A DNA stretch of 7,654 nt, taken from positions 1 to 7,654 of the forward strand of contig JACMLK010000387.1 of NCBI GenBank assembly GCA_014379665.1, written 5' to 3'. This DNA comes from Saprospiraceae bacterium (lineage in GTDB: Bacteria; Bacteroidota; Bacteroidia; Chitinophagales; Saprospiraceae). The translations under genes were made by a program, and so were the position numbers. This document shows positions 1 to 5,618 of the stretch, piece by piece. The notes under the pieces are model-generated. The model had not been told where the DNA came from. It made no database searches and saw only the letters and a list, made by a program, of their open reading frames with translations. The stretch's first letter is position 1. Each line of letters opens with the position of its first letter.

Positions 1-96
1 AACAAACCTTACTTTCCCGGTAAAAGATAGTTTGTCTTGTTGGCCATCAAGGCTTAAATTAAGGCAGATTAAAATAATACTCAACAAATGTTTCAT
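1..96 (-). CDS. Secreted protein, N-terminal fragment, probably YceI-like (runs off left edge)
   Basis: Reading the minus strand from the ATG at 96-94 gives 32 uninterrupted codons to the window edge. The product starts MKHLLSIILICLNLSLDG: a Lys/His n-region, then a hydrophobic core of about 12 residues, which is a typical Sec signal peptide with cleavage likely just before or within QQD. The mature start QQDKLSFTGKVRFV resembles the first strand of Bacteroidota YceI proteins. It can be matched with the YceI gene at 3492 in this window, whose mature start is QKYFTKTGYISFY: both have an aromatic, then TG, then alternating hydrophobics, a few residues after a Gln at the cleavage site. If so, it would be a periplasmic lipid-binding beta-barrel. 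Only the start is visible, so the signal peptide is fairly sure and the family is an inference. It is transcribed away from the ZIP transporter gene. Confidence 0.6.
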   Translation of the reverse strand, partial: MKHLLSIILICLNLSLDGQQDKLSFTGKVRFV

Positions 97-185
97 AGAT
101 CAAAATTAGTTAAAATAAAGAATAGTTAATTATATTGTATGCTGAAGCGGAAAAATAACTGGTTGAAAGGATAAAATGAATAAAA

Positions 186-201
186 TTTAGATTAATCTAA
201 A
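186..201. promoter_or_regulatory. Perfect 16-bp palindrome, DtxR/MntR-type operator candidate
   Basis: TTTAGATTAATCTAAA is identical to its own reverse complement over all 16 bases. Its outer arms match the TTTAG...CTAAA shape of operators bound by DtxR/MntR/SirR metalloregulators (general form TTTAGGnnnnCCTAAA), with A in place of the inner G. It lies between a leftward gene (start at 96) and the ZIP metal transporter (ATG at 470), which suits a metal-responsive site. The match is to a remembered consensus, and A+T-rich DNA yields chance palindromes, so the regulator is an inference. Confidence 0.45.
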
Positions 202-240
202 AATATAATTACCATTGTTTAAAATAATTATTATTTTGTG

Positions 241-251
241 GTCTTTTTAAG
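241..251. repeat. Left copy of 11-bp target-site-duplication-like direct repeat
   Basis: GTCTTTTTAAG directly abuts the left end of the palindromic element and matches GTCTTTTTGAA at 419-429 at 9 of 11 positions, the first 8 without a break. The position and spacing are those of a target-site duplication made on insertion. Confidence 0.55.
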
Positions 252-418
252 ATTAGTGCTCTGTCAAGAAAAAAAACTTAATGAAATGTTGTTCTTTTTT
301 CAAATATCTGCGTTAAAAATACTCGCCATAGCTAATGCTATGCCTGTGTTTTTTGCCTTGATCTTTTAAAAAATAACTGCCATTATAATTTAACTCTTTT
401 TCTGGACAGAGCACTAAA
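252..418. mobile_element. 167-bp palindromic MITE-like element
   Basis: The outer ends are a perfect 13-bp inverted repeat: TTAGTGCTCTGTC at 253-265 and GACAGAGCACTAA at 405-417, each with one further unmatched base outside. Similarity between the two halves continues inward, including a second conserved block of A/T-rich arms around 291-310 and 359-378. At the exact centre is a short hairpin, CATAGC-TAAT-GCTATG (327-342). The midpoint of the terminal repeats (335) and of the central hairpin (334.5) coincide, so the whole unit is one long imperfect palindrome. It has no ORF of useful length and is bounded by near-identical 11-bp direct repeats. Terminal inverted repeats, non-coding interior and target duplication together are the signature of a non-autonomous miniature element. 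Which transposase family mobilises it cannot be told from this window. It sits 51 bp before the ZIP start codon. Confidence 0.7.
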
Positions 419-429
419 GTCTTTTTGAA
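419..429. repeat. Right copy of 11-bp target-site-duplication-like direct repeat
   Basis: GTCTTTTTGAA directly follows the right end of the palindromic element and matches 241-251 at 9 of 11 positions. The in-frame TTG at 425-427, which could extend the ZIP reading frame upstream, lies inside this repeat. That argues against using it as the start. Confidence 0.55.
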
Positions 430-469
430 TTTCAAAACTCAGTTTGTACATAACTATAATTCAAACCAT

Positions 470-1288
470 ATGTTCCAACAGATTGTTCAATATTTCGAAA
501 GTATCTCTCCCATTCTGGCAGCTTTTTATGCTACAGTCTTTACATGGTTTCTCACGGCATTAGGGGCTTCGGCTGTATTTTTCTTCAAAAATATGAGTAG
601 GGTTGCCTTGGATGGAATGCTGGGATTTACAGGTGGTGTTATGGTGGCGGCAAGTTTCTGGAGTCTGCTTGCTCCTGCTATTGAGATGAGTGGCGGTGAT
701 GGCTTTCAGAAAGTAATTCCGGCTGCGATTGGCTTTTTGCTCGGGGCTTTGTTTATTTTTGGTCTGGATAAGTTGTTACCCCACATGCATATCAACTTTA
801 AAGAATCTGAGGGAAAGAAAACACCATGGCAACGTACTACGTTGTTGGTGCTAGCCATTACGATGCACAATATACCGGAAGGTTTGGCAGTAGGTGTTTT
901 GTTTGGGGGAGTGGCTGCAGGAATTCCTGAAGCGTCTATACCTGCTGCGGTAGTACTTGCAATAGGCATAGGAATTCAGAATTTCCCTGAAGGAATAGCA
1001 GTTTCAATGCCATTGAAGCGGATGGGAATGAGCTCACCTAAAAGCTTTTTTTACGGGCAGGCTTCTGCTTTAGTAGAACCTGTAGCAGGGGTGGCCGGCG
1101 CGTTGGCGGTCAATTTTTTTACTCCTATGTTGCCATATGCACTTGCTTTTGCTGCAGGTGCCATGATATTTGTTGTAGTGGAAGAAGTAATCCCTGAGAC
1201 TCAACAGGACAAAAATACAGATATCGCCACTATGGGATTTATTGTTGGTTTTATTATCATGATGACATTGGATGTAGCATTGGGTTAA
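470..1288 (+). CDS. ZIP-family divalent metal transporter (GufA/BbZIP-like)
   Basis: This 272-aa inner-membrane protein has eight predicted helices (about 15-38, 50-72, 82-100, 124-148, 155-180, 195-216, 221-241 and 251-271), the usual number for ZIP transporters, which move Zn(II) and often Fe(II) or Mn(II) into the cytoplasm. The metal-binding motifs are present: HNIPEG at 133-138 in helix 4, QNFPEG at 170-175 in helix 5, and E203 in LVEP of helix 6. A His-containing loop, LPHMH, lies at 103-107. Gln rather than His at position 170 is as in GufA-type ZIPs such as Bordetella BbZIP, unlike E. coli ZupT (HNFPEG). The ATG at 470 was chosen over an in-frame TTG at 425 because the added 15 residues are polar and that TTG lies in the MITE's flanking repeat. 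It appears monocistronic, and a palindrome upstream hints at metal control. The metal carried cannot be read from sequence. Confidence 0.93.
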   Translation: MFQQIVQYFESISPILAAFYATVFTWFLTALGASAVFFFKNMSRVALDGMLGFTGGVMVAASFWSLLAPAIEMSGGDGFQKVIPAAIGFLLGALFIFGLDKLLPHMHINFKESEGKKTPWQRTTLLVLAITMHNIPEGLAVGVLFGGVAAGIPEASIPAAVVLAIGIGIQNFPEGIAVSMPLKRMGMSSPKSFFYGQASALVEPVAGVAGALAVNFFTPMLPYALAFAAGAMIFVVVEEVIPETQQDKNTDIATMGFIVGFIIMMTLDVALG

Positions 1289-1498
1289 TTGAAATATTAA
1301 TTGCCTCTTCTTAACTTTAGTCTGTTAAAATAATCTTGTAGATATACTGGATTTAGTATCTTATATCCATCCAAAGCATCGGCTTCATAGGTGAAGTAAG
1401 ATGAATGGGAAAACCACATCATACATTGATTTTGCTCGTTCAACTCTGATTTTTACCCGTTCAGTTCAAATCAGTACAATTCAAATAACAAAACCTTT

Positions 1499-1506
1499 TA
1501 CATTTG
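1499..1506 (+). promoter_or_regulatory. Bacteroidota -7 box (TAnnTTTG) for the heme-lipoprotein operon
   Basis: TACATTTG fits the Bacteroidota sigma-ABfr -7 consensus TAnnTTTG at every fixed position. Initiation about 7 bases further on would leave a leader of about 20 nt before the ATG at 1532. No TTG is found at the expected -33 spacing, so support rests on the -7 box and its position. Confidence 0.45.
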
Positions 1507-1531
1507 AGTTATCATTTGTAAATATTATAAA

Positions 1532-2506
1532 ATGGTCTGTAAATTAAGGATTGGTTGTATGTGGATTTTTGCTGTGATGGTAGGTTGTTCGCATGATTCA
1601 ACTATCCCGGACATTATACCGATCAGTACTTACAAAACAATAACTCCCACATGTCCTACTTGTATTACAACGCTGTTATGTGCCACTGTAGATGATATTG
1701 TGGTCAATAACTCCACGATTTTTTCTACTACAAAACCACAACCGGAAGGACAGGGTTCATGGCAAATGGAAGGGACATCATGTGCGACGTGGACTCCGGA
1801 CGGAAACCAGACCGAGATTGTCACAACTGCTTTGATTGCCTGCAACGATGAGGTTTGTGATACCACATTTATCACTATTTTCCCACCATTGCCTGTAGAT
1901 ACAGAGACAGGAATTCCCTGCAAGGTTGATGTAATATATTTTGAGAAGGACGTATTACCAATTTTATCAGCGAGTTGTGCCTATAGTGGATGCCATAATG
2001 CCGTATCCAGAAAAGACGGAATAATACTTGACACATACGCCAATGTAATGAACACCGGTAAAGTGAAACCGGGCAATTTAAAAGGTAGTAAATTGTATGA
2101 GGCCATCACAGAAACAGATTCAGACGATATTATGCCTCCAAAACCCGCCGTTAAATTATCTAATGCTCAGATCGATATTGTTGCAAAATGGATATTGCAG
2201 GGAGCTAAAAATGAGACTTGTGATTTCAATTCGGCACCGTGCAATACCGATAATATTAGTTTTAACAATTTTGTAAGACCGGCATTGGCTTCATGTACTT
2301 CGTGTCATAAAACTGGAAATACCAGTGGCGGGATTAATCTGGACACCTATAATGGTGTAAAGTCTGCAGCAGAAAGTGGCAGGCTATATGGTGCTTTGAG
2401 TTGGGCTTCCGGATTTAAACCCATGCCTCAGGGTGGGTCAAAATTTGGTGATTGCAATATTAAAAAAATAAAAAGCTGGATTGATGCAGGAGCTCAGAAT
2501 AATTAA
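1532..2506 (+). CDS. Envelope lipoprotein with Ig-like region and two c-type heme modules
   Basis: This 324-aa protein begins with a signal peptide ending in a lipobox-like VMVGC, lipidated Cys at 19. Residues about 38-117 are Cys-rich (C41, C44, C50, C84, C104, C109). They end in a VCDTTFITI strand typical of Ig-like beta-sandwiches in Bacteroidota secreted proteins. Two cytochrome-c-like modules follow. The first is at about 135-230, with C149-x4-C154-H155 and a possible distal ligand M201 in IMPPKP. The second is at about 237-324, with canonical C255-x2-C258-H259 and M298 in KPMPQG. CxxCH binds heme covalently, while the Cx4CH spacing is less usual but recurs in this lipoprotein type as SGCH. 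A last conserved Cys, C308, precedes a KSWIDAGA helix. The protein is probably an electron carrier or redox sensor on the periplasmic or outer face. It is the first gene of the cluster. The substrate is unknown. Confidence 0.82.
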   Translation: MVCKLRIGCMWIFAVMVGCSHDSTIPDIIPISTYKTITPTCPTCITTLLCATVDDIVVNNSTIFSTTKPQPEGQGSWQMEGTSCATWTPDGNQTEIVTTALIACNDEVCDTTFITIFPPLPVDTETGIPCKVDVIYFEKDVLPILSASCAYSGCHNAVSRKDGIILDTYANVMNTGKVKPGNLKGSKLYEAITETDSDDIMPPKPAVKLSNAQIDIVAKWILQGAKNETCDFNSAPCNTDNISFNNFVRPALASCTSCHKTGNTSGGINLDTYNGVKSAAESGRLYGALSWASGFKPMPQGGSKFGDCNIKKIKSWIDAGAQNN

Positions 2507-2531
2507 TTTAAGTTCATACCAAAACATTTAA

Positions 2532-2539
2532 TACTTTTG
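2532..2539 (+). promoter_or_regulatory. Possible internal -7 box (TAnnTTTG)
   Basis: TACTTTTG fits the consensus fully and would place initiation about 20 nt before the ATG at 2565. No -33 TTG is at the right spacing. A second match, TAATTTTG at 2554-2561, is too close to the ATG to serve. The second lipoprotein gene may therefore have its own promoter as well as read-through from 1532. Confidence 0.3.
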
Positions 2540-2564
2540 CAACTTATAAAAGGTAATTTTGAAT

Positions 2565-2930
2565 ATGATAAAGAAGTTGTATTTTGCACTAATAGCAGTT
2601 GGCATTTCGTTTTCATCATGTTTCTATGATTCGGAAGAAGATTTATATCCCTCTGGTGAATGCAATACTTTGAATGTAAGTTTTGCTAATGATGTTCAAC
2701 CGATATTGATTGTCAACTGTCTTTCATGTCATAATGCGATTTTATCAGAAGGCACAGTAAATCTTGACGGTCATGCGTTCGTTCTGAAATATGCCAACAG
2801 TGGTCAGTTGGTTGGTTCAATAACGCATTCATCCGGTTATCAAAATATGCCGCAGAGTGCGCCAAAACTGGAACCCTGTAAAATTGCAAAAATAGAATCA
2901 TGGGTCCAGGCTGGAAGTCCGAATAATTAA
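2565..2930 (+). CDS. Short single-heme c-type cytochrome-like lipoprotein
   Basis: This 121-aa protein has a short signal peptide and probable lipidated Cys at 19 (SFSSC), followed by an acidic stretch (FYDSEEDLY). Such a stretch in Bacteroidota lipoproteins fits export to the cell surface. One heme-binding motif is present, C52-L-S-C55-H56, with M95 (QNMPQ) as possible distal ligand and C105 near the C-terminus. From C33 to the end it aligns almost without gaps with the last 88 residues of the preceding protein. Both have the pattern CNT-N-SF--V-P-L--C-SCH, a MPQ motif, a late Cys, then K-W--AG--NN. The two are tandem paralogs. The ATG at 2565 was preferred to an in-frame TTG two codons upstream. 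The gene starts 58 bp after its neighbour and ends 19 bp before the next. An electron-transfer or redox-sensing role is inferred from the heme motif only. Confidence 0.8.
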   Translation: MIKKLYFALIAVGISFSSCFYDSEEDLYPSGECNTLNVSFANDVQPILIVNCLSCHNAILSEGTVNLDGHAFVLKYANSGQLVGSITHSSGYQNMPQSAPKLEPCKIAKIESWVQAGSPNN

Positions 2931-2949
2931 TAAACTTTTATACAATTTC

Positions 2950-3348
2950 ATGAAGAAATTTATTCCTTATATCCTTATCCTAATTGCGTTGGGTATTTTT
3001 GCGGGATATTATATGTACAATAAACCGCATGCAGAAACTCAGGGAGCCAAAGCGGATATAACCATCAATCCGGCTGACTTACTGGCTGCTTTTGAACTGG
3101 ATGAAACAAAGGCAAATGCTATGTATCTCGACAAGATAATTGAAGTCAAAGGAAAGGTGAAATCCATAAATGAAGTGGAGCAGGGAGGAAGTATTTCTTT
3201 AGATACCGGAAATGAAATATCATCAGTCATTTGTGAGTTTGAACACGCTGCTTCTATTGACGGTGTAAAAGTGGGTGATGAAGTTATAATAAAAGGCTTT
3301 TGTAGTGGTAAGTTAATGGATGTCATTTTAGTCAGATGTTCTTTATAG
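2950..3348 (+). CDS. Membrane-anchored OB-fold (tRNA_anti-like family) protein
   Basis: This 132-aa protein has one N-terminal hydrophobic segment (about 4-22) after MKK, either a membrane anchor or uncleaved signal. A soluble domain follows, with the strand pattern of the OB-fold 'tRNA_anti-like' Pfam family: YLDKIIEVKGKVKSI (59-73), then SISLDTG, then VGDEVIIKGFCSGKLMDVILVRCSL to the end. The GxCxGxLMDVxLxxC signature, here C118 and C130, is characteristic, and C95 is a third cysteine. Despite the family name there is no sign of RNA binding; the anchor puts the domain in the periplasm. The gene begins 19 bp after the short heme lipoprotein, so co-transcription is likely. In this family the conserved cysteines could form a disulfide or a redox site, but that is inference. 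The molecular function is not known. Confidence 0.75.
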   Translation: MKKFIPYILILIALGIFAGYYMYNKPHAETQGAKADITINPADLLAAFELDETKANAMYLDKIIEVKGKVKSINEVEQGGSISLDTGNEISSVICEFEHAASIDGVKVGDEVIIKGFCSGKLMDVILVRCSL

Positions 3349-3427
3349 TATTAACTCTATGATAACAGAGAATTATAACTTCCAATGTAACTGTACCAAA
3401 TCATACTCGTCTTTTAACAGATGGCAT

Positions 3428-3435
3428 TGACGTCA
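3428..3435. promoter_or_regulatory. 8-bp palindrome in the gap before the YceI gene
   Basis: TGACGTCA is a perfect 8-bp palindrome within the 143-bp gap between the OB-fold gene and the YceI gene, about 57 bp before the YceI ATG. That gap is the longest inside the cluster and could hold a second promoter. No TAnnTTTG box was found there. The palindrome is short and could be chance. Confidence 0.2.
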
Positions 3436-3491
3436 TGTCGGGTTGTTTTCTGATGAGCCAATTTAATTTTTTAATCTTTAAATTTAAAATA

Positions 3492-4043
3492 ATGAATCAA
3501 TTAATCATAATATTAGCATTTACCTTTGGAAGTTTCCATGCAGGAAATGCTCAGAAATATTTTACAAAAACGGGTTATATTTCTTTTTATTCCGATACGC
3601 CTATAGAGAAGATTGCAGGTCATAATAAATCATCCAGTTGCGTTTTTGACCTGAGTTCAGGAAAACTCGAATTTGCATCCCTTATTAAAGGATTTCAGTT
3701 TGAAAAAGCTTTGATGCAGGAGCATTTTAATGAAAACTATATGGAGAGTACCAAATTTCCCAAGGCTACTTTCAAGGGTCAGATAGAAAATTATAAACCT
3801 ATTGATGTAACCCACAACGGCAAGATAAATGTGAAAGTTTCAGGACAGCTTACCATCCACGGCATAACAAAAAATATATCCACAGAAGGGGTCATTACTG
3901 TAAATAATAGTAAATTAAATACTTATGCGGAGTTCAATGTGTTAGTTGCAGATTATGGGATATCCATTCCATCTCTGGTAAAGGATCAGATAGCCAAGAC
4001 TGTAAAAGTGAAGGTCGATGCCTCCCTGGATGTAATAAAATAA
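3492..4043 (+). CDS. YceI-family periplasmic protein
   Basis: This 183-aa protein has a signal peptide of about 20 residues (MNQLIIILAFTFGSFHAGNA, cleaved before QK). The mature part spans one YceI domain, an extended lipocalin-like eight-stranded barrel. Visible family landmarks are TGYISFYSDTPIEKIAG (27-43), the FEKALMQEHFNENYMES segment (70-86) followed by KFPKATFKG, GQLTIHGITK (118-127), and a C-terminal DYGISIPSLVKDQIAKTVKVKVDA strand pair. Characterised YceI relatives bind long-chain isoprenoids or fatty amides in the barrel. The frame can be extended upstream to 3435, but those 19 residues would precede a complete signal peptide, so the ATG at 3492 is chosen. The gene lies 9 bp before the DUF5777 barrel gene, so the two are surely co-transcribed. 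That pairing hints at a shared ligand or location. The ligand here is unknown. Confidence 0.92.
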   Translation: MNQLIIILAFTFGSFHAGNAQKYFTKTGYISFYSDTPIEKIAGHNKSSSCVFDLSSGKLEFASLIKGFQFEKALMQEHFNENYMESTKFPKATFKGQIENYKPIDVTHNGKINVKVSGQLTIHGITKNISTEGVITVNNSKLNTYAEFNVLVADYGISIPSLVKDQIAKTVKVKVDASLDVIK

Positions 4044-4052
4044 ATCTATATA

Positions 4053-4943
4053 ATGAAAAACCAAATTTATCTATTATTCCTGAGTATTTTTTTATCGTTT
4101 GGACTTCATGCACAGGAAGATGATCTGCTTTCACTTCTTGGGGAAGAAGAAGAAGTCACAGAGTATACCAATGCAAGTTTCAAAACCAACAGAGTGATAA
4201 ATCTTCATTCATTGGAGAGTACCGCGGGTGGTGTGTTGGATTTTAAGATTGGTCACCGATTTGGTACGCTTAACGGAGGATTTTATGAACTTTTTGGACT
4301 GGACAATGCCTCAATCAGATTGGGATTTGATTATGGTCTTTCAGATAGACTCACTATTGGTATAGGAAGGAGTGGATTCCAAAAAACGTACGATGGGTTT
4401 GTAAAATACAAATTATTAAGACAAAGCACAGGAAAGCGAAAAATGCCCGTTACTGTTGGCATTTTACTTACCTCAGCCCTGCAAACACTTGACTGGGCCA
4501 ATCCGGACAGAGAAAATCATTTTTCAAGCAGAATGTATTACACAGGTCAACTTATTATCGGTAGAAAATTGAGTGAGTCTTTGAGTCTTCAACTGAGTCC
4601 TACTATGGTGCATAGAAATCTAATTGCTACAAATGCAGAAAAAAATGATGTCTTTGCATTAGGTGTTGCGGGCCGCATCAAACTGAGTAAACGCATTGCT
4701 CTAAATGCAGAATATATATACTTACTTCCTGATCAGGTAGCATCTGAGATTACAAATTCTCTTTCTGTAGGATTTGATATCGAAACAGGTGGTCATGTTT
4801 TTCAATTACATTTGACCAACAGTACATCTATGATAGAGAAAGGGTTTATTGCAGAAACCACCAATACCTGGTCTGACGGTGGCATCCATTTTGGATTTAA
4901 TGTCAGTCGTGTATTTACAATAAAGAAAAAGAAACTCGGGTAA
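4053..4943 (+). CDS. DUF5777-family outer-membrane beta-barrel protein
   Basis: This 296-aa protein has a signal peptide cleaved after HAQ (about residue 21), then an acidic DDLLSLLGEEEE segment (23-34). The rest consists of alternating amphipathic strands. Family landmarks are NASFKTNRVINLHSLE (40-55), VLDFKIGHRFG (61-71), the GFYELFGLDNASIRLGFDYGLSDRLTIGIGRS block (76-107), and the terminal GGIHFGFNVSRVFTI strand (276-290). The last strand ends with an aromatic near the C-terminus, as outer-membrane barrels do. The length is usual for the family, and the length and strand count suggest a mid-size barrel. No function is known to me. It starts 9 bp after YceI and is the last gene of the cluster. 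Its consistent place next to periplasmic carrier and heme proteins suggests a pore or receptor for the same pathway. Confidence 0.85.
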   Translation: MKNQIYLLFLSIFLSFGLHAQEDDLLSLLGEEEEVTEYTNASFKTNRVINLHSLESTAGGVLDFKIGHRFGTLNGGFYELFGLDNASIRLGFDYGLSDRLTIGIGRSGFQKTYDGFVKYKLLRQSTGKRKMPVTVGILLTSALQTLDWANPDRENHFSSRMYYTGQLIIGRKLSESLSLQLSPTMVHRNLIATNAEKNDVFALGVAGRIKLSKRIALNAEYIYLLPDQVASEITNSLSVGFDIETGGHVFQLHLTNSTSMIEKGFIAETTNTWSDGGIHFGFNVSRVFTIKKKKLG

Positions 4944-4981
4944 CAGATAACTCCTACAAAGCTGCTATTTCATTTTATTTT

Positions 4982-5002
4982 TCATTCCGATAAATGGAAT
5001 GA
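4982..5002. terminator. Weak hairpin after the barrel gene, possible terminator
   Basis: TCATTCC (4982-4988) and GGAATGA (4996-5002) form a 7-bp stem with a 7-nt loop, 38 bp after the barrel stop codon. No T-run follows, so intrinsic termination is doubtful. Confidence 0.25.
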
Positions 5003-5057
5003 TACTATACTGAGCATCTAAATTTAAACTTAGTACTGCTATTAATTATAAAAGAAT

Positions 5058-5090
5058 AAGTGCAAGTGTTTAAAAAAACAACACTCACTT
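5058..5090. repeat. Imperfect inverted repeat upstream of the lipocalin-like gene
   Basis: AAGTGCAAGTGTT (5058-5070) pairs with AACACTCACTT (5080-5090) as an 11-bp stem with a 2-nt bulge and an A-rich 9-nt loop. It lies between the barrel gene and the lipoprotein gene, 40 bp before the latter's ATG. It could be a terminator for the upstream cluster or an operator for the downstream gene; the sequence does not decide. Confidence 0.3.
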
Positions 5091-5130
5091 TACTTGAAAT
5101 CACTTTCTTAACATCTTAATTTTAATTGTA

Positions 5131-5574
5131 ATGAGAAATATTTTATTTGGAATCATAGTCATCTTCCTGACTTTTTTAACAGCTTGTTCAAATAGTGATG
5201 ATGATAATTCCGGCGATGGCTCGTCAGATCCCACAACTGTAACCCAGTCTGTCATTAACGGGGGAGGGTGGAAAGTATCACTCTTTACGGAAGATGGTGT
5301 GGATCATACTTCCTATTTTAATGATTTCCAGTTTTTATTTAAAGAACATAGCGAGGTTACAGCTACTAAAACAACTACTATTGTGACAGGTAGCTGGTCC
5401 GTATTCAGCGACAGCGGGAAAACTAAATTTTTATTAACCTTTCCTGATATTCAAAAATTTGATGAAATCTCAGAAGACTGGGAATTGCTATCTAAGACTT
5501 CAACATTAATCAAACTCAAACATGTCAGCGGTGGAAACGGAGGTTCAGATATACTGGAGTTAATAAAATTATAA
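5131..5574 (+). CDS. Small lipocalin-like lipoprotein
   Basis: This 147-aa protein has a clean lipoprotein signal with lipobox LTAC, lipidated Cys at 19. It is followed by an acidic, low-complexity tether (SNSDDDNSGDGSSD, 20-33), which matches the acidic export signal of surface lipoproteins in Bacteroidota. The domain begins at about 44 with GGGWKVSLFTEDGVDHTSYFNDFQF. It continues through GSWSVF, KFLLTF and DWELLSKTSTLIKL to a C-terminal DILELIKL. The early GxW and spaced short strands are those of small lipocalin-like barrels, which bind small hydrophobic ligands in known members. No conserved catalytic residue is visible and there are no cysteines after residue 19. It starts 187 bp after the barrel gene, so it is probably a separate transcript. 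It converges on the minus-strand gene ending at 5619, with a 44-bp gap and no clear terminator. The fold is a moderate inference and the ligand is unknown. Confidence 0.75.
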   Translation: MRNILFGIIVIFLTFLTACSNSDDDNSGDGSSDPTTVTQSVINGGGWKVSLFTEDGVDHTSYFNDFQFLFKEHSEVTATKTTTIVTGSWSVFSDSGKTKFLLTFPDIQKFDEISEDWELLSKTSTLIKLKHVSGGNGGSDILELIKL

Positions 5575-5618
5575 GCAGTTCAACCTGATAACTTGATATT
5601 CAGCAGACAGAGCCTTCT

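Larger units (their letters stand above)
97..469. other. Gene-free divergent control region carrying an operator-like palindrome and a MITE
   Basis: No credible coding sequence lies between the leftward secreted-protein start at 96 and the ZIP ATG at 470. The stretch is very A+T rich. It holds a perfect 16-bp palindrome (186-201) and a 167-bp palindromic insertion (252-418) with flanking direct repeats, both described separately. No clear TAnnTTTG promoter with a well-spaced -33 TTG was found for the ZIP gene. The nearest matches, TTATTTTG at 231-238 and TCTTTTTG at 420-427, each differ from the consensus at one position. Confidence 0.8.

Noticed and set aside
253..417. Reading the inverted repeat pair as a CRISPR unit or a terminator
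   Set aside because: There is one palindrome rather than repeated units with spacers, and its length with flanking direct repeats fits a MITE much better.
425..469. Upstream TTG start for the ZIP gene, adding 15 residues
   Set aside because: The extension is polar and not typical of ZIP N-termini, and the TTG lies in the MITE flanking repeat. The ATG at 470 gives a normal family start.
706..969. Open frame on the minus strand inside the ZIP gene
   Set aside because: It is antisense to a clear family member, has no recognisable motif, and its composition follows from the opposite frame.
1383..1396. CTTCA/TGAAG hairpin after the ZIP gene
   Set aside because: Only 5 bp of stem and no T-run; chance is likely in this composition.
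1630..1923. Open frame on the minus strand inside the first heme lipoprotein
   Set aside because: No motif, no signal peptide, and the sense frame has clear heme motifs and a lipobox.
3435..3491. Upstream ATG for the YceI gene, adding 19 residues
   Set aside because: The extra residues would sit before a complete signal peptide starting at 3492.
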